The translations under genes and the position numbers were made by a program. From Tupaia tana (taxonomy: Eukaryota > Chordata > Mammalia > Scandentia > Tupaiidae), in contig JAKSZU010000006.1 in assembly GCA_026018925.1 (NCBI GenBank), positions 189,793,449 to 189,857,448 on the forward strand: a stretch of 64,000 nt of DNA. The letters run 5' to 3'. This document shows positions 1 to 11,170 of this stretch, in pieces. The notes beneath the pieces were generated by a model. That model searched no databases, had not been told where the DNA came from, and saw nothing but the letters and a program-made list of their open reading frames with translations. Numbering within the stretch: position 1 is the first letter of the stretch; every line of letters starts with the position of its first letter.

Positions 1-75
1 CTCTCTCTCTCTCTCTCTCTCTCTCTGTCACCAGTCAAATTAAAATAAATGAATGAACAAATAAAATTTAAAAGT
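1..75 (+). mobile_element. type B SINE, 3' tail only (cut by window edge)
   Basis: A CT run is followed by ACCAGTCAAATTAAAATAAA and further AATAAA-like units, the tail seen in other type B copies (for example 47700-47776). The tRNA-like head lies off the left edge. Confidence 0.7.
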
Positions 76-439
76 ATCATTTTAAAGGATTTTTAAAAAA
101 AGCCAATGTCACTAAACAACATAATACTTAACAGGATCTAGGGATCAAGATCTCTGTTTGTTTGTTTTTGTTTTGTTTTGTTTTGTTTTTTTCCTGTGCC
201 TCATTTTCATGATCTCTAAAGTCTCCTAAATCTGAATTTGTAGTTCTCATTATCCACCATCCAATTTCAAAGGTATCTTTGCATATTGTGTGTTCCTCAC
301 GTTGTGTCTAGACTAGATGGTAGATTTCACTAATTGTATAATTTCGTTCCCAACACTGTTACTGCCTGAAACTGGATACAGTATGATTTTATACATGTTG
401 ACTAGGTGTTTGTGAATAGTATTAAAAAGTGAAGCTACT
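76..439. other. unassigned AT-rich sequence with TTTTG-type simple repeat
   Basis: No gene signal. Positions 153-193 are a TTTTG/T-rich simple repeat. The rest shows no recognisable repeat. Confidence 0.5.
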
Positions 440-607
440 GGGACCAGCAGTTAGCGTAATGGCTATGTCACTGGACTCCCACGTAGTCGACCGCGGTTCG
501 AGTCCCGGACCCGGCGGCTTAAACTCACGCCGGGCGCGTGTGCGTGCGTGCCCAAGATCCCGAGAGGAGAATGGAGGAGAAGGGATTGCGGCGTGGCCAT
601 CCCCCCA
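440..607 (+). mobile_element. type A SINE, near-consensus but 3'-truncated
   Basis: Starts GGGACCAGCAGTTAGCGTAA with intact A box (TAGCGTAATGG) and B box (GGTTCGAGTCC) and unmutated CpGs. It stops after GGCCATCCCCCC, lacking the G-run, CT-rich part, GCGCCCTATAG motif and A tail. No convincing TSD. Confidence 0.85.
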
Positions 608-800
608 ATATAGAGATTTTTTTTACCGGGTTAATAAAATACTGAAAGTTTATATTGTAAAATCCAACTTTGTACCAGCCCTTAAGTCAGTATTAGAAAA
701 TGAGCAGATCTTCTCGTATACCCAACATATACATTGCTGCAAATAGGTGGGTTCCACTTTGGTGGAACAATGCATGGTCCATTAAAAACAAAACTCTCTG

Positions 801-1078
801 TGGCCAGCAGATAAGTAGTGGTTATGTCACTGGACTTGCACATGGCCAACTCTACTTTGAGCCCTGGACTCAGTGACTTGAAAATCATGCCAAGCATGTG
901 TGCATTATGTGCCCAAGATCCTGGGAGGAAAATGGAGGAGAAGGGACTGTGATATGGCCATCCCCCCCGGGGGGTGATTTCTCACTTTCCCCTTTCATTC
1001 TCTCTCTCTCTGTCTCACTCTGCTAGGTGCCCTGAGGCAAAAACCTCTTTAAAAAACAAAACAAAACAACAACAAAAA
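801..1078 (+). mobile_element. type A SINE, older copy
   Basis: Full length and CpG-decayed (head TGGCCAGCAGATAAG). The C7-G6 hairpin, GCCCTGAGGCAAAAACCTC tail motif and A-rich end are present. Confidence 0.85.
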
Positions 1079-1354
1079 CCACTGTGACTGATGTTCGGTG
1101 AAAATAAATTTGGTGAGAATTAGTCAGAGGCAGGAGACAGAAAAAAATTGTTAAAAATTTCTTGTGAATTCTGGTATTCATGAAAAGGATGGATTTATTC
1201 GTTATGCTACTCACTGCTTTCAGTGAAAAATTTTGTACTCAAGATTTACAAGCATACTGTTGGGACCTTAAAGTGATGCTGCACTTTTTCAGCAGCCCAG
1301 TGTAAAATGTCTATAAACAGATGCTAAAAGTGGCCTGAAGCATTATAAAAAACA

Positions 1355-1401
<47 letters not shown>

Positions 1402-2164
1402 CCTGATACAAGCTCAAGAAACTGACCAATACAATTGTAATTTTCATTTGAAAATTAGGCCACTTTTAATAAATTAAGAGTTCACTGCTGTGAATGTTAG
1501 TGCTTAAAGAATACTCTGCATAATCAAAAAATACAAATTGATTAGATGAACACATGTGAAAACCAAAGGAAACCATTCTATTCATACAGTAACTTTTCAG
1601 TTTTACTCCATTCATACTGTGTAATATTTGAAATCACTGACCAACTGAAAAATATCACTACAGTAAATTTAATGTTAATTTAATGTAGAGCAAAATTGTG
1701 TTTGCCAGATTGTACTAGCACTTCTTTTTCATGTTATAAATCTCTCCTTTTTTTTCAGTTTTAATTAAGCAATAACCCAACTCAACAAATCTGGTTCACA
1801 TTTTTTTTTGAAAACATGAATCATGCTTCCAGGCAATTTTTCACAAGTTCAAAAGCTTTAATCAACTGTTAGAAAGGATTAAGAAAGCCATAATTGGGTT
1901 AAATGAGTTTAATATCCATATCCTATTATAAGGAACCTATATTAAAAAATAAGAATTTTAAATAGATTGAAATGTTCAACCATTTTTATGGTATGGTTTA
2001 CCTGCTTCTAAGGCATGCCTCCTTTTCCAGCTTAGTGTATGCTTATTATTACAAAACTGTCAGTTAAAATAACATAAATATATTCATTAATTTATTCATC
2101 TATCTAGGTGATATTTATTTATTGTCTTATTATACATTGAATTTTTATTGTAGAATTTTTTGAC
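1079..2164. other. unassigned AT-rich intergenic sequence
   Basis: No ORF with coding character and no repeat I can name, apart from the TA microsatellite at 1356-1398. Confidence 0.5.
1356..1398. repeat. (TA)n microsatellite
   Basis: About 21 uninterrupted TA units. Confidence 0.97.
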
Positions 2165-2397
2165 TTAAGTCATGTGTATTCACTGAAGAGAGAGACAGAG
2201 ACAGTGAGAGAAAAAGTGAGAAATAACCCCCCAGGAGGGATAGCCACACTGCAATTCCCTGCTCCTTCATTCTCCTCCTAGGATCTTGGGCACACATGCA
2301 CATGCACCTGGCATGAGTTTCAGGCCATTGGTCCAGGATTCAAACCACTGTAGGCTATGTGGGAGTCCAACAACGTAACCACTATGTCATCTGAGTT
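2165..2397 (-). mobile_element. type A SINE, old copy
   Basis: Reverse-strand order of the type A body: GAGACAGAG motifs, the C/G hairpin remnant, GATCTTGGGCACACATGCAC, a decayed B box and GTGGGAGTCC near the head. Strongly diverged. Confidence 0.8.
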
Positions 2398-2624
2398 ACA
2401 TCTCATAGCTGAGAGGTTACCTAGAATAAAGTCTACAAAGAGATAAGCTTAAATATGGTGTGGAAACAAGTAATTATATTAATCTGAGACTAACTGTAGG
2501 AATACAGAATTTGTCAGATTTGAAACTAATCTTGAGCAGTGCATGTCCTACCAACAGGTACAGTTGAGTGAGAATGGTATTTCAGGCCTGGGATCGCATA
2601 GACATATGTGGAGAGCTAATTCAT

Positions 2625-3077
2625 TGTCTGCTTGTGTCTAAGTCTGCCAGTGCGTTGCTAACAGAAATGCCTGAGACTGGGTGAAATAGAGGTTTATTTG
2701 GCTTACAATTCTGGTAGCCAAAAAGTCCAAAGGCATAGAGCTGGCAACAGGCTGGCCTCTGGTGTTATATCACAACATAGCTGACAAAAGCAAAGAGAAT
2801 GGCAGGTGTATATAAAAAAAGAGAAACCTGGGAACAACCACTTTCCTTTATAACAAACAACTCTCACAAAACCTAACCCCTTCTCATGAGAGAGAGAACT
2901 TGTCTGTCTCACAAGAAAGCATTAATTTATTCACGAGGACGAAGCCTCCATAATCCTATCACTGCTCAGTAGGCCTTACCTCTTAAGGATTTCTCTAGCT
3001 CCCACCACCATTACACTGGGGACCAAATTCCAAAAGGCAAATTTTTTGGAAACAAAACCATTGTCTAAACTATAGCA
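2625..3077 (+). mobile_element. MaLR (MST/THE1-like) LTR remnant
   Basis: From memory of mammalian MaLR LTRs: GCCTGAGACTGGGT then a GGTTTATTTGGCTTACA segment near the 5' end. Further on are CTCACAAGAAAGCATTAAT, an ACACTGGGGACCAAATT segment and a terminal ACTATAGCA. Old, non-coding copy; I see no internal region beside it. Confidence 0.75.
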
Positions 3078-3189
3078 TCATGTTTGTTTTCCTTCTTTTC
3101 TCCCCGTCTTTCTCCATTCCTCCTTTATTCCTTTACCTCTTAGTTTCTTTTCCTTCTCCCTTTTCTCCATCTTTCTTATCCTTCATTTT

Positions 3190-3775
3190 CTTCCTATGTG
3201 AGCAGTTTGGGACAATAACTAAAAGTCATAATGGATGCCAAGATTAAAAATAAAATTAGATATTCATGATTGCTAAGAGATGGAACCAAACCAAATGTCC
3301 ATGAACAGAAGAATGTACTGAAAAAGTGTTGCACATATACTCTATGGAATATTATACAGTCATAAAAAAAACAAGACGCTGGCATTTGATAGAAAGTTGT
3401 CAAAAATGAGTGAAGCAAGCCAGGCTATGAAAGAGAGTCATTGTATGTCTCCACTTAATATATACCAACTGTCCACACTCTGTGGTAGACATTGAAAGAC
3501 TGGAGGACTTAAAAACAGTGAAAATAATTATGGACACTGGAGACAGTGTGGAAGAAGAATGGAAGAGGGGAAGAGTATAAAGAAGGAAATCAGGGAGAAA
3601 TAATAGAGATGCAAGGCATTTGTGGAACACAGAAAAGTTTTATTATCTGTTGATGATAATTTATATAGTATTCTCATCTGGACTGGTCTACATACAAGCC
3701 ATAGTGATTAAATGTTTAAAAAAATAAGAATGATTAAAATATATATAAAATAAATAAATAAAAATATTTTAAAAA
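3190..3775 (+). mobile_element. L1 3' end (ORF2 end plus 3' UTR)
   Basis: Contains the typical L1 ORF2 terminal stretch TATGGAATATTATACAGTCA and AAGCCAGGCTATGAAAGAGA. A 3' UTR with TTATCTGTTGATGATAATTT follows, ending in an AATAAATAAATAAAA tail. Many stops, so inactive. Confidence 0.85.
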
Positions 3776-3779
3776 TCTA

Positions 3780-4720
3780 ATATTTAAAATTAGATTCAGT
3801 GTTGCCCCAATTATGGGGTAACCCTTCTATTATTCTTTTCAGGTAACAGTTCTCTTATGTGGAATCAAGTTAATTTCAAAGGTACTTCATTCCATATTGA
3901 AGAACTCTATCTAGTAATTCTTATAAGATATACTTACTATAAAAAATTCTCCTAGTTTTAATGGGCCAAAAAAATCCCCATAGTTTCTTTTCATTTTTGA
4001 AGGACAGTTTTGCTTGATATGGAACTCTCAGTTAATAATTTCTTTTATTAATAAACTCTATTTATTAAAATATTGTTCTCATACTTTAATCCCTTAAATA
4101 AGCCTTTCTTTAGTTTCTTGAACATGTTGCAATAGCTATTATTCAGCCTTTGCTTTGTTAAATCCAATGTCTGGGCTACCTCAGGGATGATTTCATTTTT
4201 TTTTTCATATGTATGGGCCCAAATTATGTTTCTTTATATGTTTCATAATTTTTTTGTTGAAAACTCAGCATTTTAATTAAAGTAATGTGGCAAATCTGAA
4301 AATCAGATCCAAGTTGATTGTTATTGCTGTTTTGTTATAATAAATGCTGCTATTTTTTTTCTTGTTTTCCTAGACTTATGCTGTAATGTTTGTATTTCTT
4401 GTCAGTTGCAGATTTTGGAGTCTCTGTTTCATTAGCTGAGCTGTCAGCTCACAACTAGACAGAGACATCCTTAGATGCTTTAATTCTACTTCATGACAAA
4501 GGATTCTATGCTTGTGTTGGGATGTGCCTTCGATACTTTGGAAGTTTACAGTTGTGCCTTCTTACTTTTACTTGCTGGTCTCACAGAGCTTCAAGGTCAG
4601 TCAGAGTTAAGGGATTAGGGTCTTGGGACAAGAAGGTGGTGTGGTGGTTAAGGTGCTGTACTCCCACGTGGCTGGCCCTGGTTTGAGTCCCAGACCTGGC
4701 AGACTTCCTGTCTCTTTCTT

Positions 4721-4776
<56 letters not shown>

Positions 4777-5900
4777 GTGAGAGCACAGACCCTGTAGAAA
4801 ACTTAAATAATAATCAATTAAATTAAATAATTTTTAAACAAAAAAAGAGAGAGAGATTAGAGTCTCTGTACATCATATGTGGCTCAGATTCCTAGGAAGA
4901 TTACTTTGCAAGCCCTCACACATTTACTGTATTCCCTAAATCATACTTTATGATTTTTTTGTCAACCTTTGTTTACCTCCGTTGCTATCACTGCCTCACA
5001 CAAACTAAATACTAAAGAATTGCTGCTTATATTTTTTGACATGTGGCCTGGGGATAGTTTTTCCCATTGAGTGAGCTTGGGAAAGACAATGTCCACAAAT
5101 GAGGCTTTTCCAGGGAGCTACCAGACACCACAATAGTGACTATTCTCTAGGGATGAGGATTTTTTGAGGTATTTCAAACTTGGTGTATATTCCTTCCACT
5201 GATTCCTAGACTGTTGGTTTTAATAGCTATCTTAATCGTGAAGCTGTTTGTTTTCTAGATTACCATAAAGCTGAGAGAAGACACATTAAACCTTGTAAAG
5301 TTCACTATTCTTGCCAAAATTCTACCCTTTTTCAGTGTATAAATATTTCTGAGTGCTGCAACCCTTCGGTTAATTTGCAGGGTTCTGAGAGGTTGATTTT
5401 AATAATTACAGAGTTTTCTCATAGGTCTTCTGGAGGAATAAATTTTCTGAAGTTTATTTCTAGAAAGGAGGGGAGCACCTTTGATAGGGCTCTCATGCCA
5501 TGATTGTCTCACCAGCCCCACAGTCAGCCAGGGGCACAGACACATTCACTGGCAGGCCTGGTGTGTTGAGGTAGGCCTGGCACATGGGCTTGGAGCATTC
5601 CACATGGTCTTCAGCATCCTGCAGCAGTATCCCTGTCTCTGTGTCACTGTAGCTGGACTAAGGAATAGATTTTTTGATGTCCTTATTAATACCAGTCCAG
5701 AAATATTATCTTCTGCCCCTTTTGAAGAACCAGTTCTATTCTTTTTATCTACTTTACCTCCTATGGAAATTTTATGTAAACACAGCTGGTGTCCCCTTAG
5801 TCCAGATGGCTAGAGACTTCTTTGATCATAACTGGGGCATTAGGAAAAATCTTTGATTAGCTGTTGAATTTACAAAGAATATTTACAAAGAATATTCATT
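3780..5900 (-). mobile_element. old L1 (L1M/HAL1-like) 5' portion, antisense
   Basis: Resembles the antisense of an old L1 5' region: AATCCAATGTCTGGGCTACC followed by CTCAGGGATGATTTC. TTGTTGAAAACTCAGCATTT and AATGTGGCAAATCTGAAAAT follow. Subfamily and exact right boundary are uncertain. A type B SINE interrupts it at 4624-4852. Confidence 0.6.
4624..4852 (+). mobile_element. type B SINE with long CT tract
   Basis: Head AAGGTGGTGTGGTGGTTAAG, B box GGTTTGAGTCC, expanded CTCTCT/TTTC tract at 4717-4777, and an AATTAAATAA tail. Imperfect TSD: GGATTAGGGTCT at 4612-4623 and GAGATTAGAGTCT at 4853-4865. Confidence 0.85.
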
Positions 5901-5915
5901 TACAAAGAATATTTC
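5869..5915. repeat. short tandem repeat, three units of TTTACAAAGAATA
   Basis: TTTACAAAGAATA occurs three times in a row with small spacers. Confidence 0.9.
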
Positions 5916-6919
5916 AATAATCATGGTATTAAATACTCTAGATTTTATTTCAGATTGCATTAGCATAGAAGAATTAATTGCCTCTCTTTGATATTTTGGA
6001 GGAGAAAAGAGCTGAGAGAAATGGGGGATTCTGTTTTACAGTGTGCAATTACAAATCAAGACTTCTAAGTAACAAAATGCTGAGTTCTAGAGCTGAAGAC
6101 TAAAATAAAACCCTGTACGTTGTTATCTGAGATCCAGTTCTCCCTGGGGCTTAGGAAGGTAAGCACGGAGATTTGTGGGGTTAAGGAGGCCTTCTGCATC
6201 ATCTAGAATAGATTGTCAGAGTCTATCTACCGACTAATAAAAATTATATAAAGAAATCCTACAGTAGTAGGACCATCAAGGCTAATAAGACAACTATAAT
6301 TAGGAGTGGAATAAAAGCTTTCCCCAGAGAAAGATGAGGCTGGAATTAAAATATTGATAATAATCCTATACATTAGTCAAGGTAAGTATACCAGCTGCTG
6401 CAGCAGACAACTCCAAAAGAACTCTGTTCTAAATAATGATGAAAATGCTCAGGTTGTTTTCATCTAAACTGTTCCAGCTCCCTTGAATTATTCATAGCTA
6501 CACAGAGGAGGAAGAAAAAATGAATAAAATGAAGAGATCTACACATCACAACCTTGGCTGCTTCAAACCAGAAGTGACTCATAACCTCCCGTCTACTCCC
6601 AATTCATTGATAATAAATCACTACTTGTACCCTGTTAGACATGTGGGGTCTCTGAAATATAGGGGAAAACATACCCATTTGCTGAACACTAACAATCTGC
6701 ACCATACTCTCACAATCTAACAAATCAAACTACCAAAACCATAAGTAATTATTCTATTGTCTTCCTGATCAAATGTAAAGGTATCAATTTCTTTCTGAGT
6801 ATTTCTATCAATTAAAGATAGAATCTCCTGTGTGCAATTTGTTAAAACAAGGTTTAGTTACAAAAATATCTTTAAAGTAATGACTTCAAAGTACAAATAT
6901 TACAAAAACAGATTGCTTT
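5916..6919. other. unassigned intergenic sequence
   Basis: Nothing coding. The 6520-6720 reading frame has no family resemblance. No SINE. Confidence 0.5.
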
Positions 6920-7026
6920 TTCTTAGAAAGTTAAAGATATACCTACCAGATGACCAGCAATTCTTAGGTATTATCTAAAGGTAATAAAAATATGTTCACA
7001 TGAAATATGTATGAGAATATATATAG
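6920..7026 (+). mobile_element. L1 ORF2 3' fragment, left piece
   Basis: AAGATATACCTACCAGATGA then CCAGCAATTCTTAGGTATT matches the well-known L1 ORF2 end. It breaks off where an LTR begins; related L1 3' sequence reappears at 9257. Confidence 0.65.
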
Positions 7027-7482
7027 TGATGGTGATGGCTAATTTTATGTGTCAATTTGACAAAGATACGATACTCAATTAGTTGGCATGGAACATGTAG
7101 TTATTGCTGTAAAGGTAATTTTTCTTAGATCTAGTTAACATTGAAATCAATACACATTGAATAAAGATTAACATCAAAAGCAGCAGGTTTTGATTAAAAC
7201 ATATTACCCTCCATAACATGGGTAGGACTTAAACAATCATTTGAAGACCTTAAGAGCAAAGACTAAGGTTTCTGATTGGGGAAGAATTCTCCTCAACTGT
7301 TTCAGACTCAAGACAGCAATACTGATTCCTGCCGGAATTGGCAGTCTGCCCTGAAGATTTCAGGTGTGCCATCCCCTACAATCATGTGAGACAATATCTT
7401 AAAGTAATTTTTTTCTCTCTCTCACTTTCTCCATACACATACATATTCCATATTGGTTTCATTTATCTGGAGAATCCTAACA
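7027..7482 (+). mobile_element. ERVL-type (MLT2-like) LTR
   Basis: Begins TGATGGTGATGGCTAATTTT and TATGTGTCAATTTGAC, ends TTATCTGGAGAATCCTAAC: start and end of a common ERVL LTR type as I know it. The subfamily name is from memory and uncertain. Confidence 0.65.
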
Positions 7483-7584
7483 CAGGAAGGAAGTCTGGAA
7501 TAAGAAATAGCCAGATATACAATTACATACTAATCAATTGGTTGTGGTCACAACCCATGGTTTGGCTGGATAGTTAGGGAAACT

Positions 7585-7720
7585 TGGAAGGAACGTGATT
7601 GAAAAGTTGGTAACAAGGAGATCTGAGGTATATGGATATACCTTTCTGAATGGGCCCAAAATGGCAGATGCAGATATATATGTATATGTGTACATATATA
7701 TACACACATATATATGTGTG

Positions 7721-7775
<55 letters not shown>

Positions 7776-8102
7776 CCTTTTGAATGCTTACAACAGGTGA
7801 TCTAAGTAGAGGAAAATTTCAATAATGAAGTGCAAATGATGCCCTAGTCTGTCAATATCAATCAGCAACTTTCCCTAGTTGTTCTTAGCATTGCCCAAGG
7901 GCTCATAAACCAAGAGGCCACTGTGGCAGGGATGGAGGCTATGCATGGATTCAACCACCTGGACTTGTACTCACCAAGAATGACCTGGCCACAACCACTA
8001 ATGAGTGCCCAATCTGAACCGTCTTCAGTATGCTACCATTCCTTGGGGCAATCATCCAACTGCTTGATGACAGACTTCCATCCTGGAAGAACAGGATGAT
8101 TA
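7585..8102 (+). pseudogene. ERVL pol remnant (RNase H/integrase region), broken
   Basis: The nucleotide order resembles the ERVL pol region leading into integrase: CCTTTCTGAATGGGC..., GGTGATCTAAGTAGAGGAAA, CCCAAGGGCTCATAAACCAA, GAGTGCCCAATCTG. An old, non-functional endogenous retrovirus copy with stop codons and a TA/TG microsatellite at 7673-7776. Gag and most of pol are absent. Confidence 0.65.
7673..7776. repeat. compound (TA)n/(TG)n microsatellite
   Basis: Alternating TATATG/TACACA units followed by about 18 TG units and a short TA run. Confidence 0.95.
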
Positions 8103-8129
8103 TGCGTTCATGCTATGTTTATATGCATT

Positions 8130-8132
<3 letters not shown>

Positions 8133-8176
<44 letters not shown>
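8133..8176. repeat. (TA)n microsatellite
   Basis: About 22 TA units, followed to 8232 by degenerate TATG/TACA repeats. Confidence 0.97.
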
Positions 8177-8179
<3 letters not shown>

Positions 8180-8367
8180 TGAATATGTATGTATGTATAT
8201 ATACACATATATGTATATACACACATACATACATAAACCATACTTAGTAAATAGATCTAGAAATGACAGATTATGTGTTATATTAGGATCCTCAATAGAG
8301 ACAAAACAATAGGATTTATTATAAGAAATTGGCTCATGCAATGTAGTTGTGTAGTCTGGTAAGTCTT

Positions 8368-8685
8368 TTTTTGGAGAGGTTTTTTTTCTTTTCTTTTTTT
8401 TTTCTTTGTTTCTTTCTTTCTTTTTTTTTTTTTTTTTTTTTTTTTGCTATAGGTCAGGTGCACTCACCAGAAAGACAGAGCGAGATAGAGAGACAGAAAG
8501 CAAGAAATCACTCCCCGGGGGGCATGGTCACTCCTCAATCCCTTCTCCTCCATTCTGCTGTTGGGATCTTGGGCATGCACACACACGTGCCTGACATGAG
8601 TTTTAAACCACCAGGTCTGGGACTCGAACTGTGGTAGACTACATGGGAGTCCAGTGACATAGCCATTATGCCAACTGCTGGTCCC
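8368..8685 (-). mobile_element. type A SINE with expanded poly-T tail
   Basis: TSD AGTCTGGTAAGTCTT (8353-8367) and AGTCTGGTAAGCCTT (8686-8700). Long T tract (A tail on the minus strand), full body, decayed CpGs. Confidence 0.92.
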
Positions 8686-8829
8686 AGTCTGGTAAGCCTT
8701 AAGGTCTGTAGTCAGCAAGATGGAGGTCCAGTTTATGTGTATTTCCAGGCTAAAGGCCTGAGAATCTTTAAAGCCTGTGGTGTATGTTTCAGCCTAGCAG
8801 GCTCAAAACTCAAGAACATATGTTTTACT

Positions 8830-9001
8830 AGATCCAATGGGACAAAGAAATGTGGTATTATCTGTTGAAGATAATTTTATAGTTTTATCAACTGGACTAG
8901 GGAGAAATGTTCACATGTTGGAATATTCACTTTGTAAGCTAAATAACGTGATCGAATGTATAAAAGAAAATGAAATTTTGAAAAATAAAATAAAATAAAT
9001 A
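8830..9001 (+). mobile_element. L1 3' UTR tail, lineage-type
   Basis: TTATCTGTTGAAGATAATTT, TCAACTGGACTAG and GAATGTATAAAAGAAAATG, then an AAATAAAATAAAATAAAT tail. Shares its 3' UTR with 3640-3775 and 32280-32450. Confidence 0.75.
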
Positions 9002-9256
9002 CCTGAAAGACCAGTATCTCAGTTCAAAAGTCGGGCAGGAGCAGTTCTCTCTTATTCACAGCCTTTTTGTTCTATTCAAACCTACAATGGAATAGCTGAG
9101 GCCCACCTGCAACAAAGAAGGAATCTACTCTACTCAGTCTACTGATTTAGGATTCTCTGTCCCAGAACCATCCTCATATATAGAGAGAGTAATGTTCGAT
9201 TAAATATCTGGGTATCTCTGATCCAGTCAAGTTGACACATAAAAAAATAACTATTA

Positions 9257-9505
9257 CACATGTTGATTCTATTTATACACATTCTGAAAAGTACAAAGCT
9301 ATAGGGATAGAAACCAGATCAGTAATTATCTGAAACTGGGGGCAAGGTGGGGATTTTCTGCAAAGGATCACAAGAAAAGTTTATGGGATGATGAAAATAT
9401 TCCAAATAATAACTAGTGGTGGCTGCATGACAACATGCATTTATCAAAATTCATGTACCAGTATACTTAAAAATGTATTTTAATATATATTAATTATATC
9501 ACAAA
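9257..9505 (+). mobile_element. L1 3' UTR fragment, right piece
   Basis: ATAGAAACCAGATCAGTAAT and CTGAAACTGGGGGCAAGGTG resemble the L1M 3' UTR. Probably the same L1 as 6920-7026, split by the ERVL block. Confidence 0.6.
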
Positions 9506-9600
9506 AGACTCAACTAAAAAACTACACAGAAGTTTATTCTATCACATGAAAAAGTCAAGTTTTGCAGAATAGCATGGTAGATCTCCAACATTATACCTTA

Positions 9601-9684
9601 TTTGGGGTCATTAGGAAAGTCATAATGTCTTTTTTTTAATGTTTTTCTATGCAAAAATGTATCATGGCTTTTCCAATGACCAAA
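9601..9684. mobile_element. palindromic mariner-type MITE, copy 1
   Basis: 84 bp flanked by TA (9599-9600 and 9685-9686). Left arm TTTGGGGTCATTAGGAAAGT, right arm GGCTTTTCCAATGACCAAA: inverted repeats separated by a T-rich middle and ATGCAAAAATG. No ORF. Confidence 0.85.
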
Positions 9685-10183
9685 TAACTGTAAACTTAAA
9701 GGATATCTGATGATTCAAAATAGTTAGTGGAGCTCCAGAAATCACATGCTATATGGGAAGCAAGAGAATGGACGTGGGAAAATAAATGTGACTCTTTCAT
9801 CTTTTACTATCTGTAGATCAGTCATAGGGCCATGCAGGTCTGAAAGAAAGGTTCAGAGATGTCTTTTATCTGGGCATCTTGTCACTCTGACAAAAATTCT
9901 ATGTTTGTTTTTTTTTTTTCATAAAGGAGAAAGGGGAGAATACACTGACAGATGAGCCAAAGCAGAAAATTATTAATTACCTTCAAGTTCTCAGACTTCC
10001 TATCTCCCTACCTTATCCCACATCAGATCATCTGTGAAGTCCTCTTCATGTGCTCTTCCAAGTATTTTTTAAGTCAGTCTTTTTTTGTCCAGTCATATAA
10101 GACTTTTTTTGGCTTTTTTTTTTTTTAATTTTATTATCAGAGGGCACATGTGCTTTTCAGATACTGTGAGAAAGGAAAGCATC

Positions 10184-10454
10184 GGAAACCAGCAGTTAGT
10201 GTAATGGCTATGTCGCTGGACTCCCACGTAGTCGACAGCGGTTCGCGTCCCGGACCCGGTGGCTTAGAACTCACGCTGGGCGCATGTGCATGCGTGCCCA
10301 AGATCCTGAGAGGAGCATGGAGGAGAAGGGATTGTGGCGTGACCATCCCCCCGGGGGGTGATTTCTCGCTTTCTATCTCTATGTCTCCCTCTGTCTGGCG
10401 AGTGCACGCGCCCTATAGTGAAAACCTCTCCCAAAAAAAAGAAAGAAAAGAAAA
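10184..10454 (+). mobile_element. type A SINE nested in an older SINE
   Basis: Near-consensus head and body, tail CCCTATAGTGAAAACCTCTC, then an A/AAAG tail. Short imperfect TSD GAAAGCATC (10175-10183) and GAAAGCACC (10455-10463). Confidence 0.9.
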
Positions 10455-10483
10455 GAAAGCACCCACAATAGGGCATGGCCATG

Positions 10484-10580
10484 TTGCAATCCTTCCCCCC
10501 CCCCCCATTTCCCTATCCCATGGGGATTTGTTGCAATCCTTTCCCCCCCCCCCCCCATTTCCCCATCCCATGGGGATTTG
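10484..10580. repeat. tandem duplication, 47- and 50-bp units
   Basis: Each unit runs TTGCAATCCTT, a C run, CATTTCC, ATCCCATGGGGATTTG. The second unit has a longer C run. Confidence 0.95.
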
Positions 10581-10799
10581 GGGAATGCACTCACTCATGC
10601 CCAATGTGTTTTTCAAGGCTCCACGGCTGAGATTCAAGCCGTAGTCAGCCATATGGGATCCAACTCCCTATGCCCAGGCCTTAACTGTTAAGCTAAAGGG
10701 ACATCCATATAAGTCCAACCTTTCTTCTCATTAATGTAAAATACTAGTATCAACTCCTTATGCTTTCTTCATTATATATAAGCAAGGTCATCTAATAGA

Positions 10800-11170
10800 G
10801 CAGGTCATTTGCCCAATTAAAACCTTCATAACCTGAAGAATAAAAGCAAACCCCTTGCTTAACTAGTTAACTTTATTTACCACCATTCTTCATGTAGCAA
10901 TTCAGGTTCTAATGATATGGAAAGACAAAGAATGTTTCTCAAACATGCCATGTGTTTTCATGACCTTTAGACCTTTATTCCTGTTATTCCTGCTGACTTC
11001 AACTTGACTCACACTTTTCTTTAGCTGAGTAGCTGTTACTCATCTATATAGGCCAGCTTTAGCATCAGCTCCTTTAAAAAGCCTTTAGTAAAACTCATAT
11101 TAGGAAAAGTTCCCTCCCTCTGTGCATCGGAGCATGACAGGTCACCTTTACTTTCTCTTACCATATTGTT
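10800..11170 (+). mobile_element. L2 fragment
   Basis: Diverged L2-like order: AAACCCCTTGCTTAAC, ACCTTTAGACCTTTATTCCT and a run of short C/T-rich motifs typical of the L2 3' half. Low specificity. Confidence 0.4.

Larger units (their letters stand above)
8280..9250 (-). mobile_element. ERVL-type (MLT2-like) LTR, inverted relative to 7027-7482, interrupted twice
   Basis: Reverse strand of the same LTR type: TTTATTATAAGAAATTGGCT at left, CCAGTCAAGTTGACACATAA at right (the LTR 5' end). Interrupted by a type A SINE (8368-8685) and an L1 3' tail (8830-9001). Confidence 0.65.
10138..10712 (-). mobile_element. old type A SINE interrupted by a younger SINE
   Basis: Pieces 10138-10183 (GAGGGCACATGTGC) and 10455-10712 (CAATAGGGCATGGCC ... 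CAAGCCGTAGTCAGCC). The intervening 10184-10454 is an oppositely oriented type A copy. Contains a local tandem duplication at 10484-10580. Confidence 0.75.

Noticed and set aside
5481-5813. 110-codon frame with Cys/His-rich start
   Set aside because: Lies in antisense old L1 sequence; composition and overlap with a second frame argue against coding.
10150-10644. 164-codon open frame on the plus strand (also 24935-25438, 27599-28018, 55536-55955 and many of about 100 codons)
   Set aside because: These frames run through type A SINEs. The GC-rich body is open in several frames on both strands, and the peptides recur across copies with frame changes. No domain, splice or promoter context.
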